NCBI GenBank assembly: GCA_030549335.1
Contig: JAUKPH010000026.1
Coordinates: 868,001 to 932,000 of the forward strand
From: Pontederia crassipes
Lineage: Eukaryota; Streptophyta; Magnoliopsida; Commelinales; Pontederiaceae
Length of the DNA: 64,000 nucleotides
Direction of reading: 5' to 3'
In this document: positions 48,101 through 60,754 of the stretch, piece by piece
Layout: every line of letters starts with the position of its first letter
How positions within the stretch are numbered: the stretch's first letter is position 1
Notes under the pieces: generated by a model
What the model saw: the letters and a program-made list of their open reading frames with translations, nothing else
What the model was told of the DNA's origin: nothing
The model's database searches: none
Position numbers and translations under genes: made by a program

Positions 48101-51100
48101 ATGCCAATGTTCGACGCTTTCTTGCTTGTTGATGCATGGTGAGATGATTGGGACGAAAAAAAGGACTCATGCGCAAATTTTTCGGGGGTGCGAAATTTCG
48201 TGCGCAGGCCTTTTACTCGTGTTTTCAGTCAAGAAGGTCAAAAACTCGAAATTTTTTACGCTGTCAAAAGATGCCAAATTTTGGACGCTTTCGTGCCTGT
48301 TGATGCATGGTGAGATGATTGGGATGAAAAAAAGGACTCAGGCGCAAATTTTCCGGGGGTGCGAAATTTCGCGCGCGCGCCTTTTACTCGTGTTTTCAGT
48401 CAAGAAGATCAAAAACTCGAAATTTTTTATGCTGTAAAAAGATGCCAAATTTTCGACGCTTTCGTGCATGTTGATGCATGGTGAGATGATTTGGACGAAA
48501 AATGGACTCGGGCGCAAATTTTTTGTGGGTGCGAAATTTCGCGCGCGCGCCTTCTACTCGTGTTTTCAGTCAAGAAGGTCAAAAACTCGAAATTTTTTAC
48601 GCTGTCAAAAGATGCCAAATTTTCGACGCTTTCGTGCCTGTTGATGCATGGTGAGATGATTGGGGCGAAAAAATGGACTCGGATGAAAATTTTTTAGGGG
48701 TGCAAAATTTCGCGCGCTCGCCTTTTACTCGTGTTTTCAGCCAAGAAGGTCAAAAAATGAGAAATTTTTTATGCTGTCAAAAGATGCCAAATTTTCGACG
48801 CTTTCGTGCCTGTTGATGCATGGTGAGATGATTGGGACGAAAAAAGGACTCAGTCGCAAATTTTCCGGGGGTGCAAAATTTCGCGCGCGCGCCTTTTACT
48901 CATGTTTTCAGCCAAGAAGGTCAAAAATGCGAATATTTTTACGCTTTCAAAAGACGACAAATTTTCGACGCTTTGGTGCCTGTTGATGCATGGTGAGATG
49001 ATTGGGACGAAAAAAAGGACTCGGGCGCAAATTTTCCGGGGTGCGAAATTTTGCGGGCGCGCCTTTTACTCGTGTTTTCAGTCAAGAAGGTCAAAAACTC
49101 AAAATTTTTTATGCTGGCAGAAGATGCCAAATTTTCGACTCTTTCGTGCCTGTTAATGTATGGTGAGATGATTTGGACGAAAAAAAGGACTCGGGCGCAA
49201 ATTTTTTGTGGGTGCGAAATTTCGCTAGCGCGCCTTCTACTCGTGTTTTCAGTCAAGAAGGTCAAAAAACTCGAAATTTTTTACGCTGTCAAAAGATGCC
49301 AAATTTTTGACGCTTTCGTGCCTGTTGATGCATGGTGAGATGATTGGGGCGAAAAAATGGACTCGGATGAAAATTTTTTGGGGGTGCGAAATTTCGTGCG
49401 CACGCCTTTTACTCGTGTTTTCAGCCAAGAAGGTCAAAAAATGAGAAATTTTTGATGCTGTCAAAAGATGCCAAATTTTCGACGCTTTCATGTCTGTTGA
49501 TGCATGGTGAGATGATTGAGATGAAAAAAAGGACTCAGTCGCAAATTTTTCGGGGGTGCAAAATTTCGCGCGCGTGCCTTTTACTCATGTTTTCAGCCAG
49601 GAAGGTCAAAAACCCGAAAATTTTTACGCTTTCAAAAGACGACAAATTTTCGACGCTTTGGTGCCTGCTGATGCATGGTGAGATGATTGGGACGAAAAAA
49701 AGGACTCGGGCGCAAATTTTTCGTGGGTGCGAAATTTTGCGCGCGCGCCTTTTACTCGTATTTTCAGTCAAGAAGGTGAAAAACTCGAAATTTTTTACGC
49801 TGTCAGAAGATGCCAAATTTTCGACGCTTTCGTACCTGTTGATGCATGGTGAGATGATTGGGGCGAAAAAATGGACTCGGATGAAAATTTTTCGGGGGTG
49901 CGAAATTTCGCGCGCACGCCTTTTACTTGTGTTTTCAGCCAAGAAGGTCAAAAAATAAGAAATTTTTTATGCTGTCAAAAGATGCCAAATTTTCGACGCT
50001 TTCGTGCCTGTTGATGCATGGTTAGATGTTTGGGATGAAAAAAAAGACTCAGTCGCAAATTTTCCGGGGGTGCAAAATTTCGCGCGCGCGCCTTTTACTC
50101 ATGTTTTCAGCCAAGAAGGTAAAAAATGGGAAAATTTTTACGCTTTCAAAAGACGACAATTTTTTGACGCTTTCGTGCCTGCTGATGCATGGTGAGATGA
50201 TTGGGACGAAAAAAAGGACTCGGGCGCAAATTTTCCGGGGGTGCAAAATTTTGCGCGCGCACCTTTTACTCGTGTTTTCAGTCAAGAAGGTCAAAAACTC
50301 GAAATTTTTTACGATGTCAGAAGATGCCAAATTTTCGACGCTTTCGTGCCTGTTGATGCATGGTGAGATCATTTGGACGAAAAAAAGGACTCGGGCGCCA
50401 ATTTTTTGTGGGTGCGAAATTTCGCTAGCACGCCTTCTACTCGTGTTTTCAGTCAAGAAGGTCAAAAACTCGAAATTTTTTACGCTGTCAAAAGATGCCA
50501 AATTTTCCACGCTTTTGTGCCTGTTGATGCATGGTGAGATGATTGGGACGAAAAAATGGACTCGGATGAAAATTTTTTGGGGGTGCGAAATTTCGCGCGC
50601 ACGCCTTTTACTCGTGTTTTTAGCCAAGAGGGTCAAAAATGTGAAATTTTTGATACTGTCAAAAGATGCCAAATTTTCGACGTTTTCGTGCCTGTTGATG
50701 CATGGTGAGATGATTGGGACGAAAAAAGGACTCAGTCGCAAATTTTCCGGGGGTGCAAAATTTCGCGCGCGCGCCTTTTACTCATGTTTTCAGCCAAGAA
50801 GGTCAAAAACGCGAAAATTTTTACTCTTTCAAAAGACGACAAATTTTCGATGCTTTCGTGCATGCTGATGCATGGTGAGATGATTGGGACGAAAAAAAGG
50901 ACTCGGGCGCAAATTTTCCGGGGGTGCGAAATTTTGCGCACGCGCCTTTTACTCGTGTTTTCAGTCAAGAAGGTCAAAACTCGAAATTTTTTACGCTGTC
51001 AGAAGATGCCAAATTTTCGATGCTTTCGTGTCTGTTGATGCATGGTGAGATGATTGGGACGACAAAAATGACTCGGGCGCAAATTTTCCGAGGGTGCGAA

Positions 51101-51152
51101 ATTTCGCGCGCGCGCCTTTTACTCGTGTTTTCAGCCAAGAAGGTCAAAAAAC

Positions 51153-52690
51153 GTGAAATTTTTTACACTGTCAAAAGATGCCAAATTTTCGACGCTTTCG
51201 TGCCTGTTGATGCTTGGTGAGATGATTGGGATGAAAAAAATAGAATCGGATGAAAATTTTTCGGGGATGCGAAATTTCGCGCGCGCGCCTTTTACTCGTG
51301 TTTTCAGCCAAGAAGGTCAAAAAATGCGAAATTTTTGACGCTGTCAAAAGATGCCAAATTTTTGACACTGTCGTGCATGTTGATGCATGGTGAGATAATT
51401 GCTACGAAAAAAGGACTTAGGCGCAAATTTCCGGGGGAGCAAAATTTTGCGCGCACGCCTTTTACTCATGTTTTCAGCCAAGAAGGTGAAAAAATGCGAA
51501 ATTTTTGACGCTGTCAAAAGATGCCAAATTTTCAACGCTTTCATGCCTGTTGATGCCTGGTGAGATGATTGGGACGAAAAAATGGACTCAGGTGCAAATT
51601 TTCCGGGGGTCCGAAATTTCGCGCGCGCGCCTTTTACTCGTATTTTCAGCCAAGACGGTCAAAACACGCGAAATTTTTGACGTTGTCAAAAGATGCCAAA
51701 TTTTCGACGCTTTCGTGCCTGTTGATGCATGGTGAGATGATTGGGACGAAAAAAAGGACTCAAGCGCAAATTTTCCGGGGGTGCGAAATTTTGCGCGTGC
51801 GCCTTTTACTCGTGTTTTCAGCCAAGAAGGTCAAAAAACGCGAAATGTTTTACAGGCGCAAATTATTCCGGGGTGTGAAATTTTGTGCGCGGGCCTTTTA
51901 CTCGTGTTTTCAGCCAAGAAGGTCAAAAAATGCGAAATTTTTTACGCTGTCAAAAGATGCCAAATTGTCGACGCTTTCGTGCCTGTTGATTCCTGGTGAG
52001 ATGATTGGGACGAAAAAAAGGACTCAGGCGCAAATTTTCCGGGGGTGCGAAATTTCGCGCGCGCGCCTTTTACACGTGTTTTCAGTCAAGAAGGTCAAAA
52101 ACTCGAAATTTTTTACGTTGTCAAAAGATGCCAAATTTTCGACGCCTTCGTGCCTGTTGATGCATGGTGAGATGATTGGGATGAAAAAATGGACACGGAT
52201 GAAAATTTTCCGAGGGTGCGAAATTTCGCGCGCGCGCCTTTTACTCGTGTTTTCAGCCAAGAAGGTCAAAAAACGTGAAATTTTTTACACTGTCAAAAGA
52301 TGCCAAATTTTCGACGCTTTCGTGCCTGTTGATGCTTGGTGAGATGATTGGGATGAAAAAAATAGAATCGGATGAAAATTTTTCGGGGATGCGAAATTTC
52401 GCGCGCGCGCCTTTTACTCGTGTTTTCAGCCAAGAAGGTCAAAAAATGCGAAATTTTTGACGCTGTCAAAAGATGCCAAATTTTTGACACTGTCGTGCAT
52501 GTTGATGCATGGTGAGATAATTGCTATGAAAAAAGGACTTAGGCGCAAATTTCCGGGGGAGCGAAATTTTGCGCGCACGCCTTTTACTCATGTTTTCAGC
52601 CAAGAAGGTGAAAAAATGCGAAATTTTTGACGCTATCAAAAGATGCCAAATTTTCAACGCTTTCATGCCTGTTGATGCCTGGTGAGATGA
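51153..52690 (+). repeat. Satellite B segmental duplication, offset 1122 bp
   Basis: The rare variant TTTGACACTGTCGTGCATG at 51361 and 52483, and the following GAGATAATTGCTA/GCTATG monomers, repeat with offset 1122. The offset is not a whole number of monomers because it includes the type 2 hybrid monomer at 51853. Confidence 0.85.
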
Positions 52691-54420
52691 TTGGGACGAA
52701 AAAATGGACTCAGGTGCAAATTTTCCGGGGGTCCGAAATTTGGCAGGCGCGCCTTTTACTCGTGTTTTTAGTCAAGAAGGTCAAAAACTCGAAATTTTTT
52801 ACGCTGTCAAAAGATACCAAATTTTCAACACTTTCGTGCCTGTTGATGCATGGTGAGATGATTTGGACGAAAAAAAGGACTCTGGCGCAAATTTTTTGGG
52901 GGTGCAAAATTTTGCGCGCGCGCCTTTTACTCGTGTTTTCAGCCAAGAAGGTGAAAAAATGCGAAATTTTTTACGCTGTCTGAAGATGCCAAATTTTCGA
53001 TGCTTTCGTGCCTGTTGATTCATGGTGAGATGATTGGGACGACAAAAATGACTCGGGCGCAAATTTTTCGGGGGTGCGAAATTTCGCGCGCGCGCCTTTT
53101 ACTCGTATTTTCAGCCAAGAAGGTCAAAAAATGTGAAATTTTTTACACTGTCAAAAGATGCCAAATTTTCGATGCTTTCGTGCCTGCTGATGCCTGGTGA
53201 GATGATTGGGATGAAAAAAATGGAATCGGATGAAAATTTTTCGGGGGTGCGAAATTTCGCGCGCGCGCCTTTTACTCGTGTTTTCAGCCAAGAAGGTCAA
53301 AAAACGCAAAATTTTTGACGCTGTCAAAAGATGCCAAATTTTTTACGCTGTCGTGCATGTTGATGCATGGTGAGATAATTGGTACGAAAAAAAGGACTTA
53401 GGCGCAAATTTCCGGGGGAGCGAAATTTTGCGCGCGCGCCTTTTACTCGTGTTTTTAGCCAAGAAGGTCAAAAAATACGAAATTTTTGACGCTGTCAAAA
53501 GATGCCAAATTTTTTACGCTTTCATGACTGTTGATGCCTGGTGAGATGATTGGGACGAAAAAATGGACACGGATGAAAATGTTTCGTGGGTGCGAAATTT
53601 CGCGCGCGCGCCTTTTACTCGTGTTTTCAGCCAAGAAGGTAAAAAACGCGAAATTTTTTACGATGTCAAAAGATGCCAAATTTTCGACGCTTTCGTGTCT
53701 GTTGATGCATGGTGAGATGATTGGGATGAAAAGATGGACTCGAGCACAAATTTTCCGGGGGTGCGAAATTTCGCGCGCGCGCCTTTTACTCGTGTTTTCA
53801 GTCAAGAAGGTCAAAAAGTCGAAATTTTTTACTCTGTCAAAAGATGCCAAATTTTTTACGCTTTCGTGCCTGTTGATGCATGGTGAGATGATTGGGACGA
53901 AAAAAAGGACTAGGGCGCAAATTTTCTGCGGGTGCGAAATTTCGCGCGCGCGCCTTTTACTCGTGTTTTCAGCCAAGAATGTCAAAAAACGTGAAATTTT
54001 TTACACTGTCAAGAGATGGCAAATTTTCGACGCTTTTGTGCCTGTTGATGCCTGGTGAGATGATTGGGATGAAAAAAATCGAATCGGATGAAAATTTTTC
54101 GAGGGTGCGAAATTTCGTGCGCGCGCCTTTTACTCGTGTTTTCAGCCAAGAAGGTCAAAAAATGCGAAATTTTTGACGCTATCAATTGATGCCAAATTTT
54201 CGACGCTTTCGTTCCTGTTGATGCATGGTGAGATAATTGGGACGAAAAAAAGGACTTAGGCGCAAATTTCCGGGGGTGCAAAATTTCGCGCGCGCGCCTT
54301 TTACTCGTGTTTTCATCCAAGAAGGTCAAAAAATGCGAAATTTTTGACGCTGTCAAAAGATGCCAAATTTTCGACGCTTTCGTGCCTGTTGATGCCTGGT
54401 GAGATGATTGGGATGAAAAA

Positions 54421-54470
54421 AGGACTCGCGCAAATTTTTCGAGGGTGAGAAATTTTACTCGTGTTTTCAG
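54421..54470 (+). repeat. B monomer lacking the CG box
   Basis: Here GTGAGAAATTTTACTCGTG replaces the usual palindrome, CG box and CCTTTTACTC, a loss of about 20 bp. It is the only monomer I noticed without a CG box. Confidence 0.75.
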
Positions 54471-57400
54471 TGAAGAATGTCAAAAACTCGAAATTTTTTA
54501 CGCAGTCAAAAGATGCCAAATTTTCGACGCTTTCATGCCTGTTGATGCATGGTGAGATGATAGGGACGAAAAAAAAAGACTCAGGCGCAAATTTTTTGGA
54601 GGTGCGAAATTTTGCGCGCGCGCCTTTTACTCGTATTTTCAGCCAAGAAGGTAAAAAACGTAAAATTTTTCACGCTGTCAAAAGATGCCAAATTTTCGAC
54701 GCTTTCGTGCATGTTGATGCATGGTGAGATGATTGGGATGAAAAAAAGGACTCGGGCGCAAATTTTCCGGGGGTGCGAAATTTCGCGCGCGCGCCTTTTA
54801 CTCGTGTCTTCAGTCAAGAAGGTCAAAAATGCGAAATTTTTTATGCTGTCAAAAGATGACAAATTTTTGACGCTTTCGTGCCTGTTGATGCCTGGTGAGA
54901 TGATTGGGATGAAAAAATGGACTCGGGAGCAAATTTTTCAAGGGTGCGAAATTTCGCGCGCACGCCTTTTACTCGTGTTTTCAGCGAAAAAGGTCAAAAA
55001 TGTGAAATTTTTTATGTTGTCAAAAGATGCCAAATTCTCGACGCTTTCGTGCATGTTGATGCAAGGTGAGATGATTGGGATGAAAAAAAGGACTCGGGCG
55101 CAAATTTTCCGGGGGTGCGAAATTTCGCGCGCGCGCCTTTTACTCGTATTTTCAGTCAAGAAGGTCAAAAACTCGAAATTTTTTACGCTGTCAAAAGATG
55201 CCAAATTTTTTACGCTTTCGTGCCTGTTGATGCATGGTGAGATGATTGGGACGAAAAAAAGGACTTGGGCGCAAATTTTCCGGTGGTGCGAAATTTCGCG
55301 CGCGCGCCTTGTACTCGTGTTTTCAGCCAAGAATGTCAAAAAACGTGAAATTTTTCACTGTCAAGAGATGGCAAATTTTTGACACTTTCGTGCCTGTTGA
55401 TGCCTGGTGAGATGATTGGGATGAAAAAAATGGAATCGGATGAAAATTTTTCGGGGTGCGAAATTTCGCGCGTGCGCCTTTTACTCGTGTTTTCAGCCAA
55501 GAAGGTCAAAAAACGCGAAATTTTTGACGTTGTCAAAAGATGCCAAATTTTTTACGCTTTCGTGCCAGCTGATGCATGATGAGATAATTGGGACGAAAAA
55601 AAGGACTAAGGCGCAAATTTCCGGGGGTGCAAAATTTCGCGTGCGCGCCTTTTACTCGTGTTTTCAGCCAAGAAGGTCAAAAAATGCAAAATTTTTGACG
55701 CTGTCAAAAGATGCCAAATTTTTTACGCTTTCGTGCCTGTTGATGCCTGGTGAGATGATTGGGACGAAAAAATGGACTCATATGAAAATTTTTCGGGGGT
55801 GCGAAATTTCGCGCGCGCGCCTTTTACTCGTGTTTTCAGCCAAGAAAGTCAAAAAATGAGAATTTTTTTACGCTGTCAAAAGATGCCAAATTTTTTACGC
55901 TTTCGTGCCTGTTGATGCATGGTGAGATGATTAGGACGAAAAAAAGGACTCAGGCGCAAATTTTCCGGGGGTGAGAAATTTCGCGCGCGCGCCTTTTACT
56001 CGTGTTTTCAACCAAGAAGGTCAAAAACGCAAAATTTTTTACGCTGTCAAAAGATGCCAAATTTTCGACGCTTTCGTGCGTGTAGATGCATGGTGAGATA
56101 ATTGGGACGAAAAAAAGGACTCAGGTGCAAATTTTCCGAGGGTGCGAAATTTCGCGCGCGCGCCTTTTACTCGTGTTTTCAGCCAAGAAGGTCAAAAATG
56201 CAAAATTTTTTATGCTGTCAAAAGACGCCAAATTTTCGACGCTTTCGTGTCTGTTGATGCATGGTGAGATGATTGGGACGAAAAAAAGGACTCGGGCGCA
56301 AATTTTTCGGGGGTGCAAAATTTCGCGTGCGCGCCTTTTACTCGTATTTTCAGTCAAGAAGGCCAAAAACTCGAAATTTTTTACGCTGTCAAAAGATGCC
56401 AAATTTTTTACGCTTTCGTGCCTGTTGATGCATGGTGAGATGATTGGGACGAAAAAAAGGACTCGGGCGCAAATTTTCCGGTGGTGCGAAATTTCGCGCG
56501 CGCGCCTTTTACTCGTGTTTTCAGCCAAGAAGGTAAAAAAACGTGAAATTTTTGACATTGTCAAAAGATGCCAAATTTTCGACGCTTTCGTGCCTGTTGA
56601 TGCATGGTGAGAAGATTGGGATGAAAAAAATGGAATCTGATGAAAATTTTTCGGGGGTGCGAAATTTCGCGCGCGCGCCTTTTACTCGTGTTTTCAGCCA
56701 TGAGGTCAAAAAACGCGAAATTTTTGACGCTGTCAAAACATGCCAAATTTTTTACGCTTTCGTGCCTGTTGATGCATGGTGAGATAATTGGGACGAAAAA
56801 AAGGACTTAGTCGCAAATTTCCGGGGGTGCGAAATTTCGCGCGCGCGCCTTTTACTCGTGTTTTCAACCAAGAAGGTCAAAAAATGCGAAATTTTTGACG
56901 CTTTCAAAAGATGCCATATTTTCGACGCTTTCGTGCCTGTTGATGCCTGGTGAGATGATTGGGACAAAAAAATGGACTCAGATGAAAATTTTTTGGGGGT
57001 GGGAAATTTCGCGCGCGCGCCTTTTACTCGTGTTTTCAGCCAAGAAGGTCAAAAAATGAGAAATATTTGACGCTGTCAAAAGATGCCAAATTTTCGACGC
57101 TTTCGTGCCTGTTGTTGCATGGTGAGATGATTGGGACGAAAAAAAGGACTCAGGCACAAATTTTCCGGGGGTGAGAAATTTCGCGCGCGCGCCTTTTACT
57201 CGTGTTTTTAGTCAAGAAGGTCAAAAACTCGAAATTTTTTACGCTGTCAAAAGATACCAAATTTTTTACGCTTTCGTGCCTGTTGATGCATGGTGAGATG
57301 ATTGGGACGAAAAAAAGGACTCGGGCGCAAATTTTCCGGGGGTGCAAAATTTCGCTTGCGCGTCTTTTACCCGTGTTTTCAGTGAAGAAGGTCAAAAATG

Positions 57401-59095
57401 CAAAATTTTTTCCCCAGTCAAAAGATGCCAAATTTTCGACGCTTTCATGCCTGTTGATGCATGGTGAGATGATTGGGACGAAAAAAGAGACTCAGGCGCA
57501 AATTTTCCCGGTGTGCGAAATTTCGCGCTCGCGCGTTTTACTCGTGTTTTCAGCCAAGAAGGTCAAAAATGCAAAATTTTTTATGCTGTCAAAAGACGCC
57601 AAATTTTCGACGCTTTCGTGCCTGTTGATGCATGGTGAGAAGATTGGGATGAAAAAAATGGAATCGGATGAAAATTTTTCGGGGGTGCGAAATTTCGCGC
57701 GCGCGCCTTTTACTCGTGTTTTCAGCCAAGAAGGTCAAAAAATGAGAAATTTTTTATGCTGTCAAAAGATGCCAAATTTTCGACGCTTTCGTGCATGTTG
57801 ATGCATGGTGAGATGATTGGGACGAAAAAAGGACTCGGGCGCAAATTTTCCGCGGGTGCGAAATTTCGCGCGCACGCCGTTTACTCGTGTTTTCAGCCAA
57901 GAAGGTCAAAAATGCGAAATTTTTTATGCTGTCAAAAGACGCCAAATTTTCGACGCTTTCGTGCCTGTTGATGCATGGTGAGGTGATTGGGACGAAAAAA
58001 AGGACTCGGGAACAAATTTTTCGGGGGTGCAAAATTTCGCTCGCGCGCCTTTTACTCGTGTTTTCAGTGAATTAGGTCAAAAACTCAAAAATTTTTACAC
58101 AGTCAAAAGATGCCAAATTTTCGACGCTTTCATGCTTGTTGATGCATGGTGAGATGATTGGGACGAAAAAAAGGACTCGGGCGCAAATTTTTTGGTGGTG
58201 CCAAATTTCGCGCGCGCGCCTTTTACTCGTGTTTTCAGCCAAGAAGGTCAAAAAATGCGAAATTTTTTACGCTGTCAAAAGATACCAAATTTTTGACGCT
58301 TTCGTGCCTGTTGATGCCAGGTGATATGATTGGGACGAAAAAATGGACTCGGATGAAAATTTTTCGGGGGTGCGAAATTTCACGCGCGCTCCTTTTACTC
58401 ATGTTTTCAGTTAAGAAGGTCAAAAAATGAGAAATTTTTGACGCTGTCAAAAGATGCCAAATTTTTGACGCTTTCGTGCCTGTTGATGCACGGTGAGATG
58501 ATAGGGACGAAAAAAAGGACTCAGGCACAAATTTTTCGGGGGTGAGAAATTTCGCGCGCACGCCTTTTACTCGTATTTTTAATCAAGAAGGTCAAAAACT
58601 CGAAATTTTTTACGCTGTCAAAAGATACCAAATTTTCGACGCTTTCGTGCTTGTTGATGCATGGTGAGATGATGGGACGAAAAAAAGGACTCGCGCGCAA
58701 ATTTTTCGAGGGTGCAAAATTTCGCTCGCGCGCCTTTTACTCGTGTTTTTAGTGAAGAAGGTCAAAAATGCAAAAATTTTTCCGCAGTCAAAAGATGCCA
58801 AATTTTCGACGCTTTCATGCCTGTTGATGCATGGTGAGATGATTGGGACGAAAAAAAGGACTCAGGCGCAAATTTTCCGGGGGTGCGAAATTTCGCGCTC
58901 GCGTCTTTTACTCGTGTTTTCAAGTAAGAAGGTAAAAAATGCAAAATTTTTTACGCTGTCAAAAGATGCCAAATTTTTTATGCTTTCGTGCATGTTGATG
59001 CATGATGAGATGATTGGGATGAAAAAAAGGACTCAGGCACAAATTATTCGGGGGTGAGAAATTTCACGCGCGCGCCTTTTACTCGTGTTTTCAGC

Positions 59096-60130
59096 CAAGA
59101 AGGTCAAAAAACATGAAATTTTTTACACTGTCAAAAGATGCTAAATTTTCGACGCTTTCGTGCCTGTTGATGCATGGTGAGAAGATTGGGATGAAAAAAA
59201 TGAAATCGGATGAAAAATTTTTCGGGGTTGCGAAATTTCGCGCGTGCGCCTTTTACTCGTGTTTTCAGCCAAGAAGGTCAAAAAATGCGAAATTTTTGAC
59301 GCTGTCAAAAGATGTCAAATTTTTGACGCTTTCGTGTCTGTTGATGCATGGTGAGATGATTGGGACGAAAAAAAGGACTCAGGCGCAAATTTTCCGGGGG
59401 TGCGAAATTTCGCGCTCGCGTCTTTTACTCGTGTTTTCAAGTAAGAAGGTAAAAAATGCAAAATTTTTTACGCTGTCAAAAGATGCCAAATTTTTTACGC
59501 TTTCGTGCATGTTGATGCATGATGAGATGATTGGGATGAAAAAAAGGACTCAGGCACAAATTATTCGGGGGTGAGAAATTTCACGCGCGCGCCTTTTACT
59601 CGTGTTTTCAGCCAAGAAGGTCAAAAAACATGAAATTTTTTACACTGTCAAAAGATGCTAAATTTTCGACGCTTTCGTGCCTGTTGATGCATGGTGAGAA
59701 GATTGGGATGAAAAAAATGAAATCGGATGAAAAATTTTTCGGGGTTGCGAAATTTCGCGCGTGCGCCTTTTACTCGTGTTTTCAGCCAAGAAGGTCAAAA
59801 AATGCGAAATTTTTGACGCTGTCAAAAGATGTCAAATTTTTGACGCTTTCGTGTCTGTTGATGCATGGTGAGATGATTGGGACGAAAAAAAGGACTCAGG
59901 CGCAAATTTTCCGGGGGTGAGAAATTTCGCGCGCGCGCCTTTTACTCGTATTTTTAGTCAAGAAGGTCAAAAACTCGAAATTTTTTACGCTGTCAAAAGA
60001 TACCAAATTTTCGACGCTTTCGTGCCTGTTGATGCATGGTGAGATGATTGGGACGAAAAAAAGGACTCGGGCGCAAATTTTCTGGTGGTGCCAAATTTCG
60101 CGCGCGCGCCTTTTACTCGTGTTTTCAGTG
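59096..60130 (+). repeat. Second three-monomer tandem duplication, 517-bp period
   Basis: ACATGAAATTTTTTACACTG at 59111 and 59628; the three following monomers appear identical or nearly so. Same period as the duplication at 44.1-45.2 kb, with different monomer variants. Confidence 0.88.
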
Positions 60131-60754
60131 AAGAAGGTCAAAAATGCAAAAATTTTTCCGCCGTCAAAAGATGCCAAATTTTTTACGCTTTCATTTCTGT
60201 TGATGCGTGGTGAGATGATTGGGACGAAAAAAAGGACTCAGGCGCAAATTTTCCGGGGGTGCGAAATTTCGCGCTCGCGCCTTTTACTCGTGTTTTCAGG
60301 CAAGAAGGTCAAAAATGCAAAATTTTTTACGCTGTCAAAAGATGCCAAATTTTTTACGCTTTCGTGCATGTTGATGCATGATGAGATGATTGGGATGAAA
60401 AAAAGGACTCAGGCGCAAATTATTCGGGGGTGAGAAATTTCGCGCGCGCGCCTTTTACTCGTGTTTTCAGCCAAGAAGGTCAAAAAACGTGAAATTTTTG
60501 ACACTGTCAAAAGATGCCAAATTTTCGACGCTTTCGTTCCTGTTGATGCATGGTGAGAAGATTGGGATGAAAAAAATGAAATCGGATGAAAAATTTTTCG
60601 GGGGTGCGAAATTTCGCGCGTGCGCCTTTTACTCGTGTTTTCAGCCAAGAAGGTCAAAAAATGCGAAATTTTTGACGCTGTCAAAAGATGTCAAATTTTT
60701 TACGCTTTCGTGTCTGTTGATGCATGGTGAGATGATTGGGACGAAAAAAAGGAC

